This document shows, one piece after another, positions 38,601-46,328 of a stretch of 64,000 bases of DNA. The stretch covers positions 22,187-86,186 of the forward strand of contig JAHEAQ010000011.1 in NCBI GenBank assembly GCA_024642705.1, written 5' to 3'. Source of the stretch: Bacteroidota bacterium (lineage in GTDB: Bacteria > Bacteroidota > Bacteroidia > Chitinophagales > Saprospiraceae). The translations under genes and the position numbers were made by a program. The notes below the pieces were generated by a model that did not search any database, was not told the DNA's origin, and saw only the letters and a program-made list of their open reading frames with translations. Positions within the stretch are counted from its first letter, which is position 1. Each line of letters opens with the position of its first letter.

Positions 38601-38922
38601 CTATCTCGACTGTTCCTATAGAATATGACCCATAATTATCGAAAACTGGTTCCCAAGTTGTCCCAGCATTTATTGTTCTCCAAACATTTCCTGAAGCAAC
38701 TGCAGCAAATCTCCTACTTCTATTTCTTGGGTCAATTGCGACATCTACTACCCTTCCTGAAATTTTTGCAGCAGCTATATTTCTCAAACCAATTCCTCCA
38801 AAAACACTTTGATCAATTTTCTCCATTGGCTTTGGTTGATCCAAAACTTGAACTTCCGTTTTTTGAGAATAACTTGTGATTCCTATTAATGAAAAACAAA
38901 TAAGCAGCATTAATTTTTTCAT
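35695..38922 (-). CDS. VPS10/sortilin-type BNR beta-propeller protein
   Basis: 1075 residues with signal peptide MKKLMLLICFSLIGITSYSQ. Two propellers built from Asp-box blades (KSVNGGETWTN, KTTDGGKNWER, KSFDSGETWNK, RSDDRGNTWKA, QVTEDSGKNWRI, FSVDAGAQWIK), then RGFFVLDDYSFLR, an Ig-like domain (GLHRVSWDLRVSSE) and a helical tail. It is the closest in layout to the gene at 28517. No T9SS tail and no other anchor than the signal peptide. Function as protease-like receptor or hydrolase is unproven. It points away from the rhamnose locus. Confidence 0.9.
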   Translation of the reverse strand: MKKLMLLICFSLIGITSYSQKTEVQVLDQPKPMEKIDQSVFGGIGLRNIAAAKISGRVVDVAIDPRNRSRRFAAVASGNVWRTINAGTTWEPVFDNYGSYSIGTVEIDPNNSNVVWVGTGENNSQRSVGLGDGVYKSVNGGETWTNMGLKTSEHIGKIVIDPRNSDIVYVAAQGPLWAPGGERGFYKTTDGGKNWERKLHISENTGISDIIYDPRNPDIILVSSYQRRRHFGMLVAGGPEGGIWKSFDSGETWNKLSNGLPKGDLGRIGLAISPQQPDVVYALIAGTDDTQGFYRSSNLGEDWIKMSDYMVNDAQYYMELFPDPHQFDKVYSVQTFIEFTENGGKSFERLGEPNKHVDNHEIEFDPNDPNYLLAGCDGGIYETWDKGKTWRFTENLPVSQFYKVTTDNSFPFYNIYGGTQDNASLGVPSRTVNNNGIREGDWFVTTGGDGFQSRVDPNDPNIVYSESQYGVLVRFDKRSGESINIQPQPGAREPALKWHWNAPLIISPFQGQRLYFAAEKLFRSDDRGNTWKAISGDLSRNLDRNKMEVMERVWGIDAIFKNVWTSPFGTIVSLDESPKKEGLIYVGTDDGLVQVTEDSGKNWRIIDNIPGIPKYAFVSDIHTSRHDPNTVFVVFNNFKYGDFKPYIVKSTDKGKTWAHISNNLPERDFCWSIFQDHVDPNLLFAGTEYGLYFSVDAGAQWIKLKKGMPTIAIRDLEIQTRENDLVAASFGRGFFVLDDYSFLRKLTPEILAKSAVLFPVKAPYIFQEADPDGDALGHTYFTSPNPEQGAVFTYYLKESLTTLKKQRLKAEESKISKNEPVYYPKWESMHEEIREENPIILFTIMDENNAFVKRITGPASKGLHRVSWDLRVSSERASNRGRNASGPFVYPGKYKVSLSQLINGSWMEIGDPQNFEVKSLNNVTLPSSDPIALFAFNSLVNNLNGDIMETNQLLNEKLALIESIKQGILNQSPDGIDLYKKAHLIQRQLMDFDISLNGDRYMVKKMELIPPSITSRVRRIMGNYYSTTSDPTNTQKDGFQIAELEFKTLRNSLNYLIENDLMRLEQEIERQKIRY

Positions 38923-39150
38923 CCTTTTATCTTTTGTAAGTGTTGATTTTAAAAAATTTGGTTCTTCTAATAAATTAAAAATAACTAAAAAACTATACTT
39001 TCAATATATATCGAACAATGTTATATGCTACTTGTCGTCAATTAATATTTTAAAAATTGCAAGTCATTCCTCAGTCAATCTATTTCCAAATATATTTTGA
39101 TTATAAAATCGTCAGCGTTATTTTCATATTTTCAAGATTCAATCTGACCA

Positions 39151-40716
39151 ATGAAAGTTTATTTTAGAAAAATATGTTTCTGTGTGACTTATCCTGCCTG
39201 TATATTGTTTTTTTTAAGTTGTGGAATTTATAAAAATCAAAACCCAATAAAAGAATATGTTGAATATGAATTGGGAATAAGCTCGTCAAACGAAGATTTA
39301 GTTGAGGCATTTAATTGGGCAAAAATGAAGGCAAAATCTTATGTTCAAACTGGAAAAAAGGGCCCAATAAACGTTTGGGAAAATGGTAAAGGAAGTGGCC
39401 AGCAAAATTATATTCCTAGCTATTGGGCAGGTTATCCAGGTAGAAGCGCTTTTTATTCTAGAGATTTTTGTCATCAAGCAATTGGTGCAAGCATTTTAGG
39501 ACTTCACGAAGAAAATTTTGCTATGATAAAGGCATTTTCATCTTCAGCTAGTGAAAGTAAAAAATGGTTTCCTCTTTGGGCAATTAATTTCGATGGTTCG
39601 CCTTTTGTAATTGATTATAAAAATGATAACAACTTTGTGCGAGAAATTCCGGCATCTTTTGAGCTTGTGCAAAAAGCACTAGAAATTTATATGTGGACTG
39701 GTGATAAGAGATATATTCAAGATGAAACACTTTGGAATTTTTATACTAAAACAGTAACAGAATTCATAGAGTTACATGACCTTCAAATTCCAAATGGTAT
39801 AGCAGAAGGAACTGGTGAAGGCATTTTTCAAGGTACTTCAACTTATAACGAACAAAAAGATTTTCCATTAATAGAATCTGGAGATGGAATTGCATCACAA
39901 TATCAGGCATTCCTTGCGTATTCCAAAATCGCTAAAATAAGAGGCGAAAATACGATTGCATCAACATTCGAAAATAAAGCAGAAGCCTTAAAGAACTTTT
40001 TCAATCAGAATTGGGGTGTTACAAATACCTCTTTATATAATCGTGGGTATTTGTTAAATGGTAAAAATGTTGACGGCTGGGGAAAAGAAAATTCTTGGTT
40101 TTTACCAATGAAGGGAATTACAAACGGAGGCTCACAAAGGACCTTATCTTATTTGTCTTTTATTAATGAAAAATTAAAATCAAAAGATGATATTCCAGAT
40201 AATATTGAAGCCTTGAGTTATATTCCGGAAACATTTTTCGCTCATCATCAAAATGAAATTGCTTGGAAATGGATGAAGCACATTATTGTCAATCTAAACA
40301 ATGATCATTCTTACCAATCAGCAACTGGAAGCAATGGCGACTATCCGGAAGTTTCTTATGTTTTAATCCAAAATATCATAAAAGATTTGGGAGGCATTTC
40401 TCCAAATATAGCTGAAAATTCAATCTCGACTTGTTCTCACTTACCCCATGAAATTGAAGATCTAAAGGTTCAAAACTTATCCATAGGAAAGACCATTTTG
40501 ACAATTCAGCATATTGGAAATCACACTTCAAAATTGGATTATCAAAAAGGGGATCATCCATTAATTTGGGAAGCTAGATTCGAAGAGGTTACTGAACATC
40601 TTTTCGTAAATGGCGTAAAAACTAAATGTCTCCAAATAACGGATCAAGGTGTTCTATATTCTGTTATTTCAGTCGAATTGCAACCAAAATCTCAAAATAT
40701 TATATCTATTCATTAA
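39151..40716 (+). CDS. Six-hairpin glycosidase-like lipoprotein
   Basis: 521 residues. The N-terminus (MKVYFRKICFCVTYPACILFFLSC) ends in a probable lipid Cys24. The rest is helical with the pattern of (alpha/alpha)6 glycosidases: YWAGYPGRSAFYSRDFCHQAIGA, KWFPLWAINFDGSPF, TGDKRYI, ESGDGIASQYQAFLAYSKIA, ENSWFLPMKGI and a terminal beta-strand region. Candidate acids are Asp and Glu in YSRDF and IAEGTGEGIF. I cannot assign a GH family. It lies convergent to the rhamnosidase operon and probably acts on the same glycan in the periplasm or on the outer membrane. Treat as likely enzyme of unknown specificity. Confidence 0.72.
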   Translation: MKVYFRKICFCVTYPACILFFLSCGIYKNQNPIKEYVEYELGISSSNEDLVEAFNWAKMKAKSYVQTGKKGPINVWENGKGSGQQNYIPSYWAGYPGRSAFYSRDFCHQAIGASILGLHEENFAMIKAFSSSASESKKWFPLWAINFDGSPFVIDYKNDNNFVREIPASFELVQKALEIYMWTGDKRYIQDETLWNFYTKTVTEFIELHDLQIPNGIAEGTGEGIFQGTSTYNEQKDFPLIESGDGIASQYQAFLAYSKIAKIRGENTIASTFENKAEALKNFFNQNWGVTNTSLYNRGYLLNGKNVDGWGKENSWFLPMKGITNGGSQRTLSYLSFINEKLKSKDDIPDNIEALSYIPETFFAHHQNEIAWKWMKHIIVNLNNDHSYQSATGSNGDYPEVSYVLIQNIIKDLGGISPNIAENSISTCSHLPHEIEDLKVQNLSIGKTILTIQHIGNHTSKLDYQKGDHPLIWEARFEEVTEHLFVNGVKTKCLQITDQGVLYSVISVELQPKSQNIISIH

Positions 40717-40798
40717 AAAATAGCAATAACTTTTTGTGCATGGTAAATTGAAAAAATTAAAATCCTTCTTTTATGGCGCTGTAATAATATTATAGAAA

Positions 40799-42094
40799 TT
40801 AATACTTTCTTCTCTTACGTTTTTTCATTTTATTGGCTTCTTTATCTCCAACAAATTTTTCTTTAACAGGGTCCCACTTCAGAGGTCGCCCCAACTCATA
40901 AGCCATATTTGCAATATTGCAAATTGTTGCAGTTCGATGGCCTGTTGTAACTGGACATATCGTTTCCGACCTGTTTCTAATTGCTGAAAGCCAATTTTCG
41001 TAATGATTTCCTCTATCATTAAATGGTTTTTCTTCGCTAGCACCTGGAATGGATGCAAGAATTGAAATTGGATCAGTTTCAAGAAAACTTCTACTTACAT
41101 CTAAATTTCCCTCAGAGCCAATAAATCTGACGGCAAAATCTCTACCAAAATCTTCATGAACCATTTCAACACCATTATCATAATACATTTTTATTCCCCT
41201 TACTGCACCTTTTTCTTTTGGTGGAACATATTCAACAGGTCCAGAATGATCCATCCCTAATGCCCATTGGACTATGTCAAACATATGAGCACCCCAATCT
41301 GAAAGAATTCCTCCTCCAGTTTCTTTGAAAAATCTCCAATCTGGATAGAAATCAACAATTTCTGGAGCTATTCGATTATTGTATGCCAATAAGGGTGCTG
41401 GACCGCACCATCGATTCCAATCCAATCCATCTGGCATCGGTTCTCCTGGCAAATCGTATTTCCTTGCAGGATCTCCAACATTAACCAAAACTTTTGTTAT
41501 TTCACCTAGTTTTCCAGAACTAACGATCTCTTGGGCTATCCTAAATATTTCCCACGACCTTTGCATGCTTCCAGTTTGAAAAACAATGTTATTCTTTTTG
41601 ACAGATTTAACCATAGCAATACCTTCAGAAATTGTATTTGTCATTGGCTTCTCACAAAAAATATCTTTTCCTGCTTCCATAGCATCAATAGCATTAATGG
41701 CGTGCCAATGGTCTGGAGTGGCAACAATTACAGCATCTATATCAGCACGTGCAATTAATTCTTTATAATCCAAATAAGTTTTAACTCCTTTAAATTCATT
41801 GACATCCCTTTTTTCAGCATACCAAGTCTCCACGTTGTTCTGAAATGCAACCATCTTCTGAGTCCATACGTCGCTACCTGCAACTATCTGTGCTTGAGTT
41901 TCTGAAATAAAACCTTTGGCCAAACCACTACCTTGTTTCCCTAAACCAATCACGCCAAGGTTAATTTTATCACTAGGAGCGATAAAACCTCTTCCCAAAA
42001 CACTTCTAGGTACAATCGTTATACCACCCAAAATAATAGTTGAGGTCCTTATAAAATTCCTACGAGTTAAATTATCTTTTGCCACTTTTTTCAT
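40799..42094 (-). CDS. Tat-exported Gfo/Idh/MocA family oxidoreductase
   Basis: 431 residues. The twin-arginine signal TRRNFIRTS (Arg11-Arg12) precedes a hydrophobic stretch, so the enzyme is exported folded, with its cofactor, to the periplasm. The nucleotide-binding motif is VIGLGKQGSG, and the family Glu-Lys-Pro motif is CEKPMTN. Gfo/Idh/MocA enzymes oxidise or epimerise sugars; Tat-exported ones in Bacteroidota often act on glycosides with NAD bound tightly. Last gene of the minus-strand run GH78, rhaM, this gene (64-base gap), so a sugar of the rhamnose locus is the likely substrate. The C-terminus ends in a Lys/Arg-rich KKRKRRKY tail. Confidence 0.88.
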   Translation of the reverse strand: MKKVAKDNLTRRNFIRTSTIILGGITIVPRSVLGRGFIAPSDKINLGVIGLGKQGSGLAKGFISETQAQIVAGSDVWTQKMVAFQNNVETWYAEKRDVNEFKGVKTYLDYKELIARADIDAVIVATPDHWHAINAIDAMEAGKDIFCEKPMTNTISEGIAMVKSVKKNNIVFQTGSMQRSWEIFRIAQEIVSSGKLGEITKVLVNVGDPARKYDLPGEPMPDGLDWNRWCGPAPLLAYNNRIAPEIVDFYPDWRFFKETGGGILSDWGAHMFDIVQWALGMDHSGPVEYVPPKEKGAVRGIKMYYDNGVEMVHEDFGRDFAVRFIGSEGNLDVSRSFLETDPISILASIPGASEEKPFNDRGNHYENWLSAIRNRSETICPVTTGHRTATICNIANMAYELGRPLKWDPVKEKFVGDKEANKMKKRKRRKY

Positions 42095-42158
42095 AACTTA
42101 TTGTTTTTGCCATTTCTCATTTAACCTAAATAACTAGGTAATTCAGGACATTCTCTTT

Positions 42159-42473
42159 TTATTCTAAATAAAAAATTTCATCCAATTCCATAGAAACAGG
42201 AGAATTATCCTTGTTTACTTTCATAATATCTGCCATATAGTCCCACCATTTTTGGACAATAGGGTTGTCTTTCAATTCCTGAGAACTTCTATTTCCTTTT
42301 TGCTTTTGAAAAGCAAAAAGCGTATTGGTTTCTTGGTCAATAAAAATAGAATACTCACTAATTCCAGCCTCTTTCAATAAAGCTTTTAACTCAGGCCAAA
42401 TTTCTTTATGTCTCTTAATATACTCAGACAATTGTCCCTCATTTAATTGCATTTTAAAAGCAACTCTTTTCAT
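42159..42473 (-). CDS. rhaM: L-rhamnose mutarotase
   Basis: 104 residues, cytoplasmic. Interconverts alpha and beta L-rhamnopyranose so that the isomerase gets its preferred anomer. RVAFKMQLNEGQLSEYIKRHKEIWPEL carries His22, the catalytic residue of E. coli RhaM; WWDYMADIM and the terminal DEIFYLE also fit. Length equals the family norm. It sits 79 bases after the GH78 gene in the same direction, away from the main catabolic operon. Confidence 0.95.
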   Translation of the reverse strand: MKRVAFKMQLNEGQLSEYIKRHKEIWPELKALLKEAGISEYSIFIDQETNTLFAFQKQKGNRSSQELKDNPIVQKWWDYMADIMKVNKDNSPVSMELDEIFYLE

Positions 42474-42552
42474 CTTTCCTTTTACTAATTTTATAATTCA
42501 ATATTGCTTTTAATAATAATCATTTCTATTTATTTTTTCTGATTTCTTTGCT

Positions 42553-45294
42553 TTATTTTACTTCATAAGGATAAGAAAAAACATATTTACCCGAACCTAA
42601 ATCTAGGGTAACTTCATTACTAGTTTGTTGGGCATCGGAATTCAAGGTGGTAGAATTTAACATTATTAATTCTCTCTTAGCATTCGGCAAAATTACAGTT
42701 GCTGTCGTATTCGCTGGAATTTCTACTACATACTCAAATTTGCCATCTTTAATTTGCCAATCAGAGGTTATTTTGCCGTATAAAGATAAAAATTCAGCTT
42801 TTGCTGAGGTTAAGCCTCCCCCAGGATGAGGATATAAAATTGTATGTTTGTAACCAGGATTTGTTTCATCTATTGAAATTCCTGCTACATGATTGTACAA
42901 CCAATCACCAATAGCTCCATAGGCATAATGGTTAAAACTATTCATTCCCGTGGATTGGAAGGTTCCATCTGTTTTTTGACCATCCCATCTCTCCCAAATT
43001 GTGGTTGCTCCTTGGGTAACGGGATACAACCACGATGGGTATTTTTTTCTGTTCAATAACATAAATGCCAAATCATCACGTCCTATCGATGATAGTGTGC
43101 TACACAAAATAGGTGTTCCAACAAAACCTGTGGTCAAATGCCCAAATTTTTCTACATCCTTTGCAAAATATTCAGCCGTTTTAGATCTCAACTCTTGAGG
43201 TACTAAGTCAAAAGCAAGTGCAAGTGCATAAGCAGTTTGTGTATGTGAAACCAAACGTCCACTGTTCGTTGAATACTCGGCTGCAAAAGCTTTTTTAACT
43301 TTTTCTGACATTTGTTTATATTTAATTGCATCCTCTTTCTTTCCAATAATCTCGGCAGCCTTACTTAAGATTCCTGAAGAATAGGAAAAGTATGCTGATG
43401 CAATCAAATCTTTCTCAGTCGTCGCACCTGGATAATCAGATTTTTCTGTAGCATATGCTAGCCAATCACCAAAATGAAAATCTTCATTGTTCCATAAGTA
43501 GTCATCTCCAGCACGATCAGCCATAAAATCCACCCAAGCTTTCATGCTTGCATATTGTTCCACCAATATTCTTTTATCACCATATAATCTGTAAACATTC
43601 CATGGAATGATAACTGATACATCCGCCCATGCTGTTGCTCCACTTCCGCCTTTTAACACATCTGGCACTACATGTGTTACACTTCCATTAGGCAACTGGT
43701 CTGCAGCTACATCTTTCATCCATTTTGTATAAAATGCGGCTACATCAAAATTGAAAGCTGCAGTAGGACTAAAGACTTGAGCATCACCAGTCCAACCCAA
43801 TCGTTCATCCCTTTGCGGGCAATCTGTTGGAACATCTAAAAAGTTACCTTTCTGTCCCCATTGAATATTGTGCTGCAATTGATTAATCATACTATCAGAG
43901 CAAACAAAAGTTCCAGTCGGTTTCATTTCGGAATGAATTACAACTCCAGTAAAATTTTTGGGATCCATTTCTCCAGGGTAATCCATCAATTTGACATATC
44001 TAAAACCATGAAAGGTAAAATGTGGCTCATAAATTTCTTCACTTTCTCCTTTTAAAACATAGGTATCCGTTGCTTCTGCAGACCTTAAATTATCCGTATA
44101 GAAGTTTCCTTCTTTGTCCAAAACTTCTGCATATTTAATGGTTACTTTATCTCCTTTTTGGCCTTTCACCTTCATTCTTATATTACCAACCATATTTTGA
44201 CCAAAATCTAATACCTTTTCGCCTTTTGGTGTAGTAAATGACTTGATTGGCATTAATTCTTGAATTCTTGTGACTGGGACACCTTGCGATGCTATAAGAT
44301 TTTTGTCTTTATGGTCGACCTCTACTACATTATTCCATTTGTTATCATCAAATCCATATTTTGACCAACCAGCCATTTCCAATCTCGCATCATACCTTTC
44401 TCCATTATAAATATCTGAAGAAATAAATGGTCCCGTAGTAACTTTCCATTTGTTGGTACTTTTAATAATTTCACTGCTTCCATCTGTGTAATCAATTTTT
44501 ATCTGAACAAAAAATGCCAATTGATTTCCATAATATCCAAAAGATGATGACCAACCCATATTCCCACGATACCAACCGTCTGCAACAATTGCTCCTAATC
44601 CATTGCTTTTTTCTATTAAATTGGTAACATCATAAACTTGATATTGCAATCGCTTATTATAACTTGTCCAACCAGGAGTAAACAATTCATCACCTACCTT
44701 CTTGTCGTTTAGATAAAACTCATAGATTCCTAATGAAGTTACGTAGGCTCTTGCTTTGCTAATTTTCTTTGTAGTTGTAAATTCTGATCTGTAAAATTGG
44801 GCGGGCAATGATAATTTATCAACTCTTAATTGATCTTCCATTGCAATCCATGAAGCTTCCCATTCGTTCTTCGATAAAATGCCCATTTCCCAGTATGCTG
44901 GCTGGCTCCATTCACTCTCCACCCCTTTGTTATCCCAAATCTTTACTTGCCAATATACTCGTTGATTAGAACTTAATGCGGGCCCATTGTATTCCACATT
45001 TACACTTTTATCGCTAACTATTTTACCAGATGACCATCCCACCTTTTTAGGCTTGTTCAAATTTTCAATGGAATTGGCGACTCTAACTTCGTAAGCAATT
45101 TGTTTTAAGTTTTGTTGATTGGAACTTAACTGCCAACTAAGTCTTGGTTTTACTATATCGATTCCTATTGGATTGGTGTGGTATTCACATAATAGATTTG
45201 ACACATTGGTCTGTGCTTCCAAAAAAGAAAATAATAATAAAAATAGTGCAACAAGGAATCGGCTTTTAATAAAAATTGTCTTCAGTAATCTCAT
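42553..45294 (-). CDS. Alpha-L-rhamnosidase, GH78
   Basis: 913 residues with signal peptide ending LFSFLEAQ. Fibronectin-like N-terminal domain (about 30-145; CEYHTNPIGIDIVKPRLSWQL), beta domains with YVTSLGIYEFYLNDKKVG and HGFRYVKL, then the (alpha/alpha)6 catalytic domain. The acidic signature DCPQRDERLGWTGD occupies 491-504, with Glu497 and Asp504 as candidate catalytic residues, and TIWERWDG places the second Glu at 768. The enzyme releases terminal L-rhamnose by inversion. First gene of the minus-strand run with rhaM and the Tat oxidoreductase. Confidence 0.96.
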   Translation of the reverse strand: MRLLKTIFIKSRFLVALFLLLFSFLEAQTNVSNLLCEYHTNPIGIDIVKPRLSWQLSSNQQNLKQIAYEVRVANSIENLNKPKKVGWSSGKIVSDKSVNVEYNGPALSSNQRVYWQVKIWDNKGVESEWSQPAYWEMGILSKNEWEASWIAMEDQLRVDKLSLPAQFYRSEFTTTKKISKARAYVTSLGIYEFYLNDKKVGDELFTPGWTSYNKRLQYQVYDVTNLIEKSNGLGAIVADGWYRGNMGWSSSFGYYGNQLAFFVQIKIDYTDGSSEIIKSTNKWKVTTGPFISSDIYNGERYDARLEMAGWSKYGFDDNKWNNVVEVDHKDKNLIASQGVPVTRIQELMPIKSFTTPKGEKVLDFGQNMVGNIRMKVKGQKGDKVTIKYAEVLDKEGNFYTDNLRSAEATDTYVLKGESEEIYEPHFTFHGFRYVKLMDYPGEMDPKNFTGVVIHSEMKPTGTFVCSDSMINQLQHNIQWGQKGNFLDVPTDCPQRDERLGWTGDAQVFSPTAAFNFDVAAFYTKWMKDVAADQLPNGSVTHVVPDVLKGGSGATAWADVSVIIPWNVYRLYGDKRILVEQYASMKAWVDFMADRAGDDYLWNNEDFHFGDWLAYATEKSDYPGATTEKDLIASAYFSYSSGILSKAAEIIGKKEDAIKYKQMSEKVKKAFAAEYSTNSGRLVSHTQTAYALALAFDLVPQELRSKTAEYFAKDVEKFGHLTTGFVGTPILCSTLSSIGRDDLAFMLLNRKKYPSWLYPVTQGATTIWERWDGQKTDGTFQSTGMNSFNHYAYGAIGDWLYNHVAGISIDETNPGYKHTILYPHPGGGLTSAKAEFLSLYGKITSDWQIKDGKFEYVVEIPANTTATVILPNAKRELIMLNSTTLNSDAQQTSNEVTLDLGSGKYVFSYPYEVK

Positions 45295-46328
45295 GAAACT
45301 TTATTGATTGATTTACAAATTGGATTAATTTACTCAAAAATCAAACATTGATTTAAGTAAGTCACAAATTCATTCTAATTCTCCGCAGAATCAAAATTTT
45401 TCTCAATTTAACACATATTTAAAAGACAACCATCCTGCGCTATGGGCTAATTTTGATTTTTAAGTTTTAACTACTCAGATTGACTATTAATCTACACATA
45501 TTGAAGCGCTGATGGCTTATAAGAATAGTAACTATAGCCAACTAGAGGAATTACAATTCTATCTATTATAAGAAATATCCATTTAAATTGTGTTTTTCAA
45601 CAGCATAAGCAATGAAAATCGAAGAAAATCGGGGAACCTTGGACCGATTTTCCGATTTTTATTGCTGGTTTTCCTTGAGAAAGGATTTTTGCTAGAAAGA
45701 AGGAATTCGAGCATGAAAAAATAATCTCGAATTCAAATTTACAAAGGAAAAATGCCTTTGAAAAGGGAGTTTTTTGTTTCGTTTTTTGCTCAATCAAAAA
45801 ATGAAAAGATTTCAAGACTATTCAGGTAGATGATTAGGGGACATGAAATGAATAATTTTGTTTTCATTTTTGGTCAAAAATACCGCCAAAACTAGATTTC
45901 TGGTTAATTCCTAGACTCAAGTTGCATCTAGGGCTACAGAGATAAAACCCTACAGGCTTTGTCAACTCGTATGTAAAACATATTGCAGAAAATCTAATTT
46001 AGATGCTTTTAATATTTGGGAAATAAAGCCTCGCACGCCCTGACCCTAAGGGGAAGCCTCCCATTTATATGGTACTAACATTCACAATGCGCTGAATTTC
46101 TAATGGTTATGGCATTTACGAGATACCGACATTCATCGTCAGTACAAAAACTACAATCGACTTGAGTATTTACTTTAATTTTTATAACTCTAAAAATTTC
46201 AATTTTATTTTTAAAAGCATAAATTTATTTATAAATCGCCAGATACATAATTGAAAATTAAAGTGTCATTAAATTTATATAGATAACTAAGTTTATTAAA
46301 TTCCACTTTCAAACCATATTTTCAAATT
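45295..46328. other. 1 kb non-coding island between GH78 and the sulfatase-GH78 fusion
   Basis: No convincing gene in 1034 bases. The left part (45600-45870) is full of inverted repeats, including a 59-base hairpin. The middle-right part (about 45915-46145) has a locally GC-rich patch at 46028-46062 (about 70% GC against one third for the window) and further small palindromes: CTAGA/TCTAG near 45913, TATGT/ACATA near 45970, TACCGAC/GTCAGTA at 46124-46144. The last 180 bases are plain AT-rich promoter-like DNA. This looks like degenerate mobile or REP-type DNA, or a structured RNA; I cannot decide. Confidence 0.5.
45608..45666. repeat. Long hairpin in the non-coding island
   Basis: Arms AGCAAT-G-AAAATC-GAA-GAAAATCGG and CCGATTTTC-C-GATTTT-T-ATTGCT pair over 21 bases, interrupted by a G.T pair and one small internal loop, around an 11-base loop (GGAACCTTGGA). 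A second perfect 9-bp repeat, GAATTCGAG/CTCGAATTC, follows at 45703-45734, then AAAGG/CCTTT at 45743-45759. No T-run directly follows the long hairpin, so it is not a plain terminator. Confidence 0.75.

Noticed and set aside
45597..45815. Minus-strand ORF of 72 codons in the non-coding island
   Set aside because: It coincides with the inverted repeats, has a low-complexity Phe/Ser/Lys-rich translation, and no family resemblance or good start signal.
46081..46180. Short open minus-strand stretch with several Cys in the GC-rich patch
   Set aside because: Only about 32 codons before a stop, no start codon in context; more likely remains of a repeat than a gene.
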